Positions 1 to 7,089 of a stretch of 64,000 nt of DNA are shown in pieces. Where the stretch lies: NCBI GenBank assembly GCA_041665785.1, contig JBAYIE010000018.1:1-64000 (forward strand). The letters are read 5' to 3'. Position numbers and translations under genes: made by a program. Numbering within the stretch: the stretch's first letter is position 1; each line of letters begins with the position of its first letter. The notes beneath the pieces were generated by a model. That model did not search any database. It saw nothing but the letters and a program-made list of their open reading frames with translations, and had not been told where the DNA came from. Origin of the DNA: JBAYIE01 sp041665785 (GTDB lineage Bacteria; Bacteroidota; Bacteroidia; UKL13-3).

Positions 1-241
1 GTATAGCGCGCGAAATGTTAATTAAATTAGAATCATTCGGTTGCGCAAACTTCAGGGGACGCGCCCAAAAAATTATCCGATGAAGTATAGCGCGCGAAAT
101 GTTAATTAAATTAGAATCATCCGATGGCGCAAACTTCAGGGGACGCGCCCAAAAAATTATCCGATGAAGTATAGCGCGTGAGAAGCTAACTAAATTAGAA
201 TCATCCGATGGCGCAAACTTCAGGGGACGCGCCCAAAAAAT
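1..241. repeat. Tandem 84-bp hairpin repeat, three copies
   Basis: Three head-to-tail copies with an 84-bp period begin at 1, 85 and 169; the third ends at the hpt stop codon. Each copy can fold with GAAGTATAGCGC pairing to GCGCAAACTTC (82-93 with 127-137 in one copy) around a conserved 33-nt AT-rich loop. Each ends in a conserved GGGGACGCGCCC plus A-run. The first copy starts at the window edge, so the array may be longer. A related single copy lies at 53516-53596. There are no variable spacers, so this is not CRISPR. Function unknown; REP/MITE-like. Confidence 0.9.
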
Positions 242-781
242 TTAACTGGTTACTTCTGCATAAATATGCGGCAAATTGCGACCCAGGCCATCATAATCCA
301 TGCCGTATCCCACCACAAATTCATTGCTGATTTCAAAACCAGTAAAGTGGATATCAACAGGAAATCGTTTTGCTTCGGGCTTGACCAATAATGCCGCGAT
401 GCGCACTGAGAGCGGATTCAATCTATCCAATTGCTGTATCAAATGTTCGAGGCTAAGGCCGGTTTCTACAATATCTTCCACTATTAATACATGCCGGTTA
501 CGCAAATATTCGGGCAGCTCTGTTGTTAACGTTACTTTTCCGGAGGATGAAGTACCTTCATAACTTTGAATCTGTATAAAGGCCATTTCCATAGGAATGC
601 TGATAGTGCGGTTGAGATCGGCTGTAAATATAAATGCTCCCCGCAATACACATAACAATACGGGCTGCATACCGTCATATTCTAGCGAAATTAATTTTCC
701 CAACTCACTTACCCGAGCAGCAATTTGTTCGGCGTGAATGAGGGTTTTAAAATTCCGGTCGTGAAGTTTAACAGTCTCCAT
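242..781 (-). CDS. hpt: Hypoxanthine phosphoribosyltransferase
   Basis: Purine salvage enzyme that joins hypoxanthine or guanine to PRPP in the cytoplasm, giving IMP or GMP. The 179-residue length is normal for the bacterial family. The PRPP-binding motif VEDIVETGLS is at residues 101-110. The VLRGAF pyrophosphate loop is at about 45-50, and the FVVGYGMD segment near 155-162 is typical of the purine-binding end. It starts at ATG and is divergent from the methyltransferase gene at 831. Its 3' end touches the 84-bp hairpin array, which would be transcribed as its 3' tail. No odd residues seen. Confidence 0.95.
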   Translation of the reverse strand: METVKLHDRNFKTLIHAEQIAARVSELGKLISLEYDGMQPVLLCVLRGAFIFTADLNRTISIPMEMAFIQIQSYEGTSSSGKVTLTTELPEYLRNRHVLIVEDIVETGLSLEHLIQQLDRLNPLSVRIAALLVKPEAKRFPVDIHFTGFEISNEFVVGYGMDYDGLGRNLPHIYAEVTS

Positions 782-803
782 TAGTTAAATAGGGTGATGT
801 TTC

Positions 804-811
804 TATTTTTG
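804..811 (+). promoter_or_regulatory. Putative -7 element TATTTTTG
   Basis: Matches the Bacteroidota -7 consensus TAnnTTTG and lies 19 nt upstream of the ATG at 831. No clear -33 TTG is seen, so this is a moderate call. Confidence 0.4.
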
Positions 812-830
812 TCGAATATATTAAGAATCC

Positions 831-1733
831 ATGAGAGTGGCATTTGAATGCAATTTGTGTAAAGGAGTAAACGGACATACCCTACCGTTTCGGTACCGGT
901 TTAAGGAGCGGTATTTGTGGGCAGTTTCGTGCGATGGCTGCGGCTTGGTTTCTATCTGGCCACGTCCTTCTGATCCGGAAATTGAAGAAATGTACAGCGC
1001 CGATTACTTTACCGGGGCCGACAAAGCCACGCATCATATGGATGTAGATTACCTCGAAATACTGAATGCAGGAGATTATAAAGAAGGGGTTGAGCAAATG
1101 AAAGCCCGATGTGCTCCCGGATCGCATGTATTGGAAATTGGTTGTGCAACGGGAAATTACCTGTATGCCCTAAACAAAGCCGGATATCATGTGAAAGGAA
1201 TAGAACTTTCTTCTTTTGCAGTTGACTATGCAGCCAAAAACTTTAACCTCTCCCTGATCAACAAACCTTTTGATGAACACATATTGGGTGTTGAACTTCA
1301 ACCCAACGAAATGGATGTGATCATTATGGGCGATGTGCTGGAACATTTTACCGATCCAACACAAGCTATGAAATTGGTGTATCAGGTGTTGAAGCCCGGG
1401 GGTGTGGCGTTGATTCAGGTTCCCGGAACGTTGAATCTGCTCTCGAGCAGGCTGGCTTTTGTAGTCTTCCGTTTACTGGGCAAGCAAAAAACCATGAGCA
1501 TTCCACCCTATCACCTCACCGAGTTTTCAGGCTCAAGTATTCGAAAAATGTGTGAAGCTGCAGGGTTTACGAAAATAAAAATAGAACATCATATCAAACA
1601 TCCACGTACCATTCCTTTGCGCGGTTCGTTTATAGAGAATATGATCAAGAAAGGATTGCAATACCCCAATTATTACCTGACCAAATGGCTGGGCATTCAT
1701 GGCGATCGCATCCATGTTGAAGCAAGCAAATGA
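831..1733 (+). CDS. Class I SAM-dependent methyltransferase with N-terminal zinc ribbon
   Basis: 300 residues. The N-terminus has two CxxC pairs (Cys7/Cys10 and Cys34/Cys37) that probably bind zinc. A Rossmann methyltransferase domain follows, with SAM motif I VLEIGCATGNY at about 100-110 and the acidic GDVLEH segment near 167-172. This architecture is common in methyltransferases linked to cell-surface glycans or small molecules, but the substrate cannot be read from the sequence. Its stop overlaps the start of the following glycosyltransferase (ATGA at 1730), so translation is coupled. That neighbour favours a role in polysaccharide or glycoconjugate synthesis. Confidence 0.85.
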   Translation: MRVAFECNLCKGVNGHTLPFRYRFKERYLWAVSCDGCGLVSIWPRPSDPEIEEMYSADYFTGADKATHHMDVDYLEILNAGDYKEGVEQMKARCAPGSHVLEIGCATGNYLYALNKAGYHVKGIELSSFAVDYAAKNFNLSLINKPFDEHILGVELQPNEMDVIIMGDVLEHFTDPTQAMKLVYQVLKPGGVALIQVPGTLNLLSSRLAFVVFRLLGKQKTMSIPPYHLTEFSGSSIRKMCEAAGFTKIKIEHHIKHPRTIPLRGSFIENMIKKGLQYPNYYLTKWLGIHGDRIHVEASK

Positions 1734-2860
1734 AACCTGACGGAAAAAACATTTTAGCCGTTATCTCTTATCCTTTTCTGCCGGCAACAACCGGGGGTGA
1801 AATTTCGACGCTGAATATTTTAAAATACCTGTCGCACCAACATAAGGTAACCGTTTTTACGGTTGAACCGTATAAAGCCGATTTTGATACAGGCAATGCA
1901 CAATTCGAACTGATTTTCGGGATGCCCTTTAAAGTAAGCCGATACGTTGATTTGCGCCTGATTTCCAAACTGCGCAAGCTTATGCGTGAACGGCAAACCG
2001 ATTGGCTCTTCTTCGATCAACCCTGGTTTGGCTGGCTGATGCTCTTGTTAAAATTGGTAACCCGTAAAAAGATTTTTATACGCAGCAACAATATCGAATA
2101 CCTCCGGTTCAGGAGCATGGGCAAATGGTTTTGGCAGATGTTGTATATTTATGAAAAATGGACTTACCGCATAGCTGATCTGGTAATTTTTGTAAGTGAT
2201 ACCGATCGGCAAAAAGCCATTTATGAATTCGATCTTAAGCCTGAAAAAACGTTATTAACGCCTTATGGAGTTGAAGAGAATGCCATTCCGGTAAAAAAAA
2301 CAGCTGAAGATATTAACCGCTTACGTGCTTCTTTAAATATCGCCGCCGGAGAAAAAATGATCTTGTTTTTTTCTACCCTGAGTTATTATCCAAACTACGA
2401 AGCTGCAGGTTTTATTGCCGATGAAATTTATCCTTTGCTTCAGCAAACCGAAGCTTTTAAATTTAAAATAATCATTTGCGGAAAAGGACTTCCGGAAACA
2501 GTTAAACAAAAATTCATAGGCAAACCCGAAATGGTTTACCTGGGTTTTGTGGATGATATTAAATTATATATCGACGCTGCAGATGTGATGATTAATCCAT
2601 TGCTCAGCGGTGGCGGTGTGAAGACAAAAGCAATCGATACACTTGCCCGAAATCAGCGGGTTATTTCAACCCAAAACGGAGCTGAAGGCATAGATCCTGC
2701 AGTTTGCGGAAATGACCTGATCATAGTTCCCGACAGGGATTGGAAGGCGTTTGCATCATCCATCGTATCGCAAGTGGATGCACCACGTCAGATTCCCACT
2801 ACGTTTTATGAAACTTATGGATGGTCGTCGATCATCCAACATTTATCTGAACACTTATGA
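1730..2860 (+). CDS. Glycosyltransferase, GT4-like (GT-B fold)
   Basis: 376 residues. An N-terminal segment with TGGEISTLN (about 21-29) is typical of the acceptor domain of GT-B enzymes. The C-terminal nucleotide-sugar domain contains MINPLLSGGGVKTK (about 287-300) and a later GAEGID, matching the usual donor-binding pattern of GT4 relatives. It should act at the cytoplasmic face of the inner membrane on a surface glycan; donor and acceptor are not predictable. It overlaps by 4 nt both the methyltransferase upstream and the beta-propeller gene downstream, so the three genes form one coupled operon. Confidence 0.85.
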   Translation: MKPDGKNILAVISYPFLPATTGGEISTLNILKYLSHQHKVTVFTVEPYKADFDTGNAQFELIFGMPFKVSRYVDLRLISKLRKLMRERQTDWLFFDQPWFGWLMLLLKLVTRKKIFIRSNNIEYLRFRSMGKWFWQMLYIYEKWTYRIADLVIFVSDTDRQKAIYEFDLKPEKTLLTPYGVEENAIPVKKTAEDINRLRASLNIAAGEKMILFFSTLSYYPNYEAAGFIADEIYPLLQQTEAFKFKIIICGKGLPETVKQKFIGKPEMVYLGFVDDIKLYIDAADVMINPLLSGGGVKTKAIDTLARNQRVISTQNGAEGIDPAVCGNDLIIVPDRDWKAFASSIVSQVDAPRQIPTTFYETYGWSSIIQHLSEHL

Positions 2861-3969
2861 AATGTTTTATGCGGTCTGACTTTTGCTTATTGATAGCATT
2901 GCTAATTACCAGTATGTTTCACGTCAATGCACAATACAGCATTGAAATGGTAGACAGTAATAAAATTACCCGGGCAGAAAATATAGTCTTGGGTAAAATA
3001 TCTTTCCGGGGTTTGAGTGTGGCTGAAGATGGTACGGTTTGGGCAAGCGGTAGCCGGGGCACTATTGCACGCAGTACCGATGAAGGAAATTCTTTCACTT
3101 ACACACAAATCAACGGCTACGAAAAAAGTGATTTTCGCGATATTCAGGCCTTCGATGCCAATCGTGCTGTAGTGATGAGCAGTGGCACTCCGGCTTATAT
3201 CCTTGTTACACGCGATGGCGGTTTAACCTGGCGTGAAACTTTCAGTAAATACGATACGGCCTATTTTTTAGATGCCATGGATTTTTGGAATGAATACAAT
3301 GGTGTGGTAGTGGGCGATCCCATCAACGGGCATTTTGTTTTATTGCGAACCATCAACGGTGGAAATACCTGGCAGGAAATGGATACTGCACAAACTCCGA
3401 AATCTTTGGAAGGTGAAGCCATTTTTGCAGCCAGTGGTACCAGTCTGCAAAGTTGGGGTGCTGATCAGTTCGGTTTTGTAACCGGTGGAAGCAGTTCAAG
3501 ATTATTGATGCATAATAAAAACAAATGGCGATCGCGCAAACTGAAAATCGTGCAGGGGAAAAATAGTACAGGAGCATTTACCTTCAGCAACCGCATGACA
3601 CTTGCAGTAGCCGGTGGAGATTATATGAACGATACTGTAAAACAACAAACCCTCCTGATTGAAGATAAATTGTCTTCTGTTGTGGGTTTGAACAAAATGA
3701 AATCGGTTCATGCCGACAAACAATTGAAACCCGTTCCTAATTGTTTGGGTTATTGTTCATCCATGATTGAATTGCAGGGTGCCAATCCAATGGAAGGGAA
3801 ATTTTTATTGACAGGAACAACCGGTGCAGCCATTGTTACCGGTTTACCGGCAACATGCACCAAAATTTCAGATCAGGCATTCAACGTAGTTGCTGCATCC
3901 AAAGATGGAAGCCGGATTTATTTTGCAGGACCTAAAGGAAAGTTGGGCAGGTTGGTGAAACAACACTAA
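2857..3969 (+). CDS. Secreted YCF48/BNR-like beta-propeller protein
   Basis: 370 residues with a signal peptide at about 1-26 (hydrophobic stretch ending in HVNAQ). The mature part repeats blades of the type DGTVWASGSRGTI, ...RDGGLTW and ...NGGNTW, which are Asp-box-like turns of YCF48/BNR-type propellers. It should be exported to the periplasm or cell surface. Related Bacteroidota proteins are often labelled oxidoreductase without evidence; no catalytic motif is visible here. The start overlaps the upstream glycosyltransferase by 4 nt; Met5 is an alternative start. Confidence 0.75.
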   Translation: MKCFMRSDFCLLIALLITSMFHVNAQYSIEMVDSNKITRAENIVLGKISFRGLSVAEDGTVWASGSRGTIARSTDEGNSFTYTQINGYEKSDFRDIQAFDANRAVVMSSGTPAYILVTRDGGLTWRETFSKYDTAYFLDAMDFWNEYNGVVVGDPINGHFVLLRTINGGNTWQEMDTAQTPKSLEGEAIFAASGTSLQSWGADQFGFVTGGSSSRLLMHNKNKWRSRKLKIVQGKNSTGAFTFSNRMTLAVAGGDYMNDTVKQQTLLIEDKLSSVVGLNKMKSVHADKQLKPVPNCLGYCSSMIELQGANPMEGKFLLTGTTGAAIVTGLPATCTKISDQAFNVVAASKDGSRIYFAGPKGKLGRLVKQH

Positions 3970-4056
3970 ATTTTATACTTCCCGCAATTCAAGAAAAGCA
4001 CAAATGAAACTGGCTTTAACAATGTTTCTGTGCGCAGATTAATCGCGTAAACCCGA

Positions 4057-4095
4057 TTCGTGCAGGATACGAAAGCTGCAATTTTCAAAATTGCA
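4057..4095. repeat. Double palindrome upstream of the RAYT gene
   Basis: Two adjacent hairpins: TTCGT/ACGAA (4057-4061 with 4069-4073, 7-nt loop) and an almost perfect palindrome TGCAATTTT/AAAATTGCA (4077-4095, one-base centre). They end 25 bp before the ATG at 4121. A weaker bulged hairpin lies at 3998-4033. They resemble REP-type elements that accompany RAYT genes. Confidence 0.75.
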
Positions 4096-4120
4096 AGTCA
4101 TATGTAACATTCTATTGCCT

Positions 4121-4645
4121 ATGACTAAGTTTCAAAATCATTATCGGATTGAATCTGCGCGTCATCCACATCATGACTATAGCCAAACAGCATCTTACTT
4201 TATAACTATTTGTACGCGATTTCGTCTGCATTGGTTTGGGGAAATTAATAATGGAACGATGCAACTTTCTGAATTGGGTGAAGTAATAACCCGAAACTGG
4301 AGAAATATACCGGAAAAGTTCCCATGTATTACGCTGGACAATTATGTGGTCATGCCGGATCATTTTCATGCTATACTACATGTAAATAATCCGAACACAG
4401 AAATTATGGCTACATTCCCCAATCAGCAAAAGGGAGGTATAACCGGGAAACATAATGCTATGCTTTACCCTACCTCACTGGGTAAAATAATCCGGTCTTT
4501 TAAAGCAGAATGCAGCAAAGAAATCCGCTCTGCTTTAAATCCTGAATTTGAATGGCTATCCCGCTATCATGACCGAATCATACGAAATCAACTTCATCTG
4601 AAAAAATGCCGGAACTACATACTGAAAAACCCATCATCCTGGTAA
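4121..4645 (+). CDS. REP-associated tyrosine transposase (RAYT, Y1_Tnp)
   Basis: 174-residue single-strand DNA nuclease of the IS200/IS605-like Y1 family in its domesticated RAYT form. The HUH motif is HFH at 81-83 inside MPDHFHAILHV. The C-terminal block WLSRYHDRIIRN (about 145-156), with Tyr149 as the likely nucleophile, and the ending YILKNP are typical of RAYTs. An open frame continues upstream to a TTG at 4091, but ATG 4121 fits the family N-terminus better. Palindromes flank it on both sides, and its TAA stop is part of the GTAA that begins the downstream REP. It has no IS partner gene and no terminal repeats of a full IS. Confidence 0.9.
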   Translation: MTKFQNHYRIESARHPHHDYSQTASYFITICTRFRLHWFGEINNGTMQLSELGEVITRNWRNIPEKFPCITLDNYVVMPDHFHAILHVNNPNTEIMATFPNQQKGGITGKHNAMLYPTSLGKIIRSFKAECSKEIRSALNPEFEWLSRYHDRIIRNQLHLKKCRNYILKNPSSW

Positions 4646-4665
4646 AGACGCGATTTATCGCGTCT
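4646..4665 (+). repeat. REP palindrome, left copy
   Basis: A perfect-arm palindrome AGACGCGAT/ATCGCGTCT preceded by GTAA. The TAA of this tetranucleotide is the stop codon of the RAYT gene. It is oriented outward, opposite to the right copy. Confidence 0.9.
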
Positions 4666-4668
4666 CTT

Positions 4669-4760
4669 CATACATCTCTGCATATGTCTCGGCATATGTC
4701 TCGGCATATGTCTCCGCATATGTCTCTTCATATGTCTCTTCATATGTCTCCGCATAAACA
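4669..4760. repeat. 12-bp tandem array between two REPs
   Basis: About 7.6 copies of a 12-bp unit CATATGTCTCNN, in which the last two bases vary (GG, CG, TT). The first unit is degenerate and the last partial. The array fills the whole space between the inverted REPs. Its period, a multiple of three, creates long artificial reading frames on both strands. Confidence 0.95.
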
Positions 4761-4764
4761 GGAA

Positions 4765-4784
4765 AGACGCGATAAATCGCGTCT
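4765..4784 (-). repeat. REP palindrome, right copy
   Basis: Same palindrome as at 4646-4665 but inverted. On the minus strand it is preceded by GTAG, and the TAG is the stop codon of the GT9 gene. GTAG next to a REP hairpin is the known recognition tetranucleotide of the E. coli RAYT. Confidence 0.9.
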
Positions 4785-5855
4785 CTACATGTGTCGTTGA
4801 ATGGCACCGGCAATTTTTGCGGCCGATAAATTCTCCATGCAGCTGATCCCATCCACGCACGAACCGCGGTAAAAACATTTACATTCCTTATCGGGTGCAA
4901 CAATTTCACCCTTACCGAACAAATCAAATTCGTATGGATTAAAAATATTGTTCATCAAAACGATCTTCTTTCCCAACGCCAGGGTGATATGCATGCCCAT
5001 GGTTACCTGTGTGATCACCAGATGGCATTGATTAACCAGGTTGATAAATTCGTTTAAACTGAAATACCCGAGATACGTTGCACCGCTGCGTTTCTGAATT
5101 TCCTTGTTGCGTGCGTCTTCTGCTTCGCCTCCCAATAACAACACTTCGGAATCCGGATGCTGTTGCTTAACCAGAGCGACCAGTTCCACCCATTTATCGA
5201 TACTCCACAAGCGGGTTGTCCACCGGCCTCCGCAACCGGTATTCATTCCAATAATTTTTTTGTCTTTGGGCAATTTCCAGGTATACCCCTTATCGTTGTG
5301 GGTATCCATTAAATATGGTTCACCCTTGTGCTCATAACCGCATATTTCAAAGATTTCCTGCAGGTAACTACGCGTGTTGTTTTTGCTCACATCGTCGAAC
5401 ATGCCGGTTAAAAACTTATGTACGGCCAGTTCATTGACCGGTTGAATCTCATTGTCTTTTAAAACAAATCCGAATTTCTCTTTGGCATCCACAATTTTCA
5501 ACAAAGCGCCTGCTTCCTTCTCTTTGTCGAGGTTGATGGCAATATCCCAACTGCTGTTTTGCACATACATCAGGCTGTTGTGATCCCATTTCAGAATTTC
5601 ATCGATTTGCGATCCGGGCAAAATTTCAGGAGTCCAGGTAAGCCAGGTAATTTTGCAGGAGGGGAAATCATTGCGGAACTTTACCACCAGCGGGGTAGTG
5701 CGAATTACATCACCGATGGCACCCAACTTGATGATGAGAATACGTTTGGAAACGGGTTCAAATACCGGGCAATCGTCGCAATGGTAACCGGATTCTTTAT
5801 GCGGTTTGCAGGGAATATGTCCTTTAAAATGGCGGCAATTGGCTTTGTATAACAT
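4785..5855 (-). CDS. Glycosyltransferase family 9 (heptosyltransferase-like)
   Basis: 356 residues. Following a Cys-rich N-terminus (Cys7, 16, 26, 29), the segment ILIIKLGAIGDVIRTTPLV (about 39-57) is the signature of GT9, the ADP-heptose:LPS heptosyltransferase family. The C-terminal domain has MNTGCGGRW and VTMGMHITLALGKKIV, the usual donor-site region, and ends with a second Cys cluster near ECKCFYRGSC. Role: probable transfer of heptose or a similar sugar to the LPS core at the inner membrane. The Cys clusters suggest a metal site and are not found in classical WaaC/WaaF. The TAG stop is contributed by the flanking REP. Confidence 0.85.
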   Translation of the reverse strand: MLYKANCRHFKGHIPCKPHKESGYHCDDCPVFEPVSKRILIIKLGAIGDVIRTTPLVVKFRNDFPSCKITWLTWTPEILPGSQIDEILKWDHNSLMYVQNSSWDIAINLDKEKEAGALLKIVDAKEKFGFVLKDNEIQPVNELAVHKFLTGMFDDVSKNNTRSYLQEIFEICGYEHKGEPYLMDTHNDKGYTWKLPKDKKIIGMNTGCGGRWTTRLWSIDKWVELVALVKQQHPDSEVLLLGGEAEDARNKEIQKRSGATYLGYFSLNEFINLVNQCHLVITQVTMGMHITLALGKKIVLMNNIFNPYEFDLFGKGEIVAPDKECKCFYRGSCVDGISCMENLSAAKIAGAIQRHM

Positions 5856-5892
5856 AAGATTCTCCGGTTAAATACTGGTCCGGCATAGAGCG

Positions 5893-5924
5893 CAAACCTA
5901 AAAGAAAGCGGTAAAATCCCCAAA
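5893..5924 (-). promoter_or_regulatory. Bacteroidota promoter for the GT9 gene
   Basis: On the minus strand TTTG (5921-5924) is followed after 20 nt by TAGGTTTG (5893-5900), an exact TAnnTTTG. The ATG is 37 nt downstream. Confidence 0.7.
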
Positions 5925-6011
5925 AAAATCGGTGAATGACCACGGCATTTTGTCACTGCCAAGCAATTTGGCGGGTAATTTGTACCTTGCAGCATATTAT
6001 TATTAATATAT

Positions 6012-6605
6012 ATGAAAAGAGGAACCATCATTCTTTTGGCAGTTGCAGGACTTTTCCTGTTACTTCTGTTTAACGGTTGCGGAAGCTACAACAATATGGT
6101 GAGCAAGCAGGAAGCGACATCTTCCGGTTGGAGCCAGGTAGAAAATGTGTACCAGCGTCGTCTCGACCTGATACCCAATCTGGTAAATACGGTAAAAGGA
6201 GTTGCCAATTTTGAGCAAAAAACACTGACCGATGTAATCAATGCACGTGCAAGTGCAACCCAGGTAAAGGTAGATGCCAGCAAATTGTCGCCTGAACAAA
6301 TTCAAAAATTCCAATCGAGTCAGGGCGAATTAAGCCAGGCATTGGGACGTTTGATGGTAGTTGCCGAACAATATCCGCAATTGAAAGCGACACAGAATTT
6401 TCTGGAACTTCAATCGCAACTTGAAGGTACTGAAAACCGGATTGCCGTTGAGCGTCAGAAATTCAACGAGATTGTGAAAGATTACAACACGTATATCCGC
6501 AAATTCCCGCAGGTTATTTATGCAGGTATGTTTGGATTCGACAAGAAAGGCTATTTTGAAGCCGATGCCGGTGCCGAAAAAGCTCCTGAAGTAAAATTTG
6601 AATAA
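6012..6605 (+). CDS. lemA: LemA family protein
   Basis: 197 residues. It has one N-terminal membrane segment (about 5-21), then the alpha-helical LemA domain with the family block WSQVENVYQRRLDLIPNLVNTVKG starting near residue 40. It should be anchored in the inner membrane. The biochemical role of LemA is poorly known; it is very often next to TPM-domain proteins, as here. The order lemA - TPM - TPM is typical, but a strong terminator hairpin sits between lemA and the next gene. Confidence 0.93.
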   Translation: MKRGTIILLAVAGLFLLLLFNGCGSYNNMVSKQEATSSGWSQVENVYQRRLDLIPNLVNTVKGVANFEQKTLTDVINARASATQVKVDASKLSPEQIQKFQSSQGELSQALGRLMVVAEQYPQLKATQNFLELQSQLEGTENRIAVERQKFNEIVKDYNTYIRKFPQVIYAGMFGFDKKGYFEADAGAEKAPEVKFE

Positions 6606-6613
6606 TCATTAAT

Positions 6614-6639
6614 CTTCCCCTTCGGGGGAAGTTTTTTTT
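6614..6639 (+). terminator. Intrinsic terminator/attenuator between lemA and TPM gene
   Basis: A 7-bp stem CTTCCCC/GGGGAAG closed by a TTCG tetraloop (6614-6631) is followed by eight T. The T-run ends one base before the ATG at 6640. Confidence 0.85.
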
Positions 6640-7089
6640 ATGGCGAAAACTTTTTTTTCCGCTTCTGAACAGGAGCAAATTATTGAGGCTATCCGTAAAG
6701 CAGAACTCAATACATCCGGAGAAATCCGTGTGCATATTGAAGCACTTTGCGAAGGGTATCCGGTAGTACGTGCCAAAGCTATTTTCGAACAATTGGGCAT
6801 GGACGCCACTGCATTAAAAAACGGAGTATTGCTTTATCTGGCTTACGAATCAAAAAAGTTTGCCCTTATTGGCGATAGCGGAATCCACGAAAAAGTTTCT
6901 CAGGCATATTGGGAACGTGAAATTGGTTTGATGACAGCGCGATTCAAGGAAGGGAAAAATTGTGAGGCACTCTGTCTGGCTATTGAAGATACCGGAAATC
7001 AGCTCAAGCAATATTTTCCATACCAGCACGACGACTCCAACGAATTGAGCAATGATATTTCATTTGGTCATGGAGGTAAGGATGAATAA
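6640..7089 (+). CDS. TPM domain-containing protein (soluble)
   Basis: 149 residues. One TPM domain (about 12-125) with the family features SGEIRVHIE and ALIGDSGIHEKV. No signal peptide or membrane segment is seen, unlike the following paralogue. TPM domains occur in thylakoid and bacterial envelope proteins and sometimes have phosphatase activity; the function here is unknown. The start codon directly follows the T-run of a terminator and has no Shine-Dalgarno sequence. The next gene begins inside its last codons (ATG 7082). Confidence 0.85.
   Translation: MAKTFFSASEQEQIIEAIRKAELNTSGEIRVHIEALCEGYPVVRAKAIFEQLGMDATALKNGVLLYLAYESKKFALIGDSGIHEKVSQAYWEREIGLMTARFKEGKNCEALCLAIEDTGNQLKQYFPYQHDDSNELSNDISFGHGGKDE

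Noticed and set aside
1..241. CRISPR array
   Set aside because: Period is 84 bp with the whole unit conserved and no variable spacers; no cas genes nearby.
4121..4645. Complete IS200/IS605 insertion sequence
   Set aside because: There is no tnpB, and the flanking palindromes are REP-type rather than IS left and right ends; sequence features fit a single-copy RAYT.
4606..4927. Repetitive small proteins (HMSxHMS, AETYAETY and similar) on both strands
   Set aside because: They arise from the 12-bp tandem DNA repeat, whose length is a multiple of three; none has a start context or homologue-like composition.
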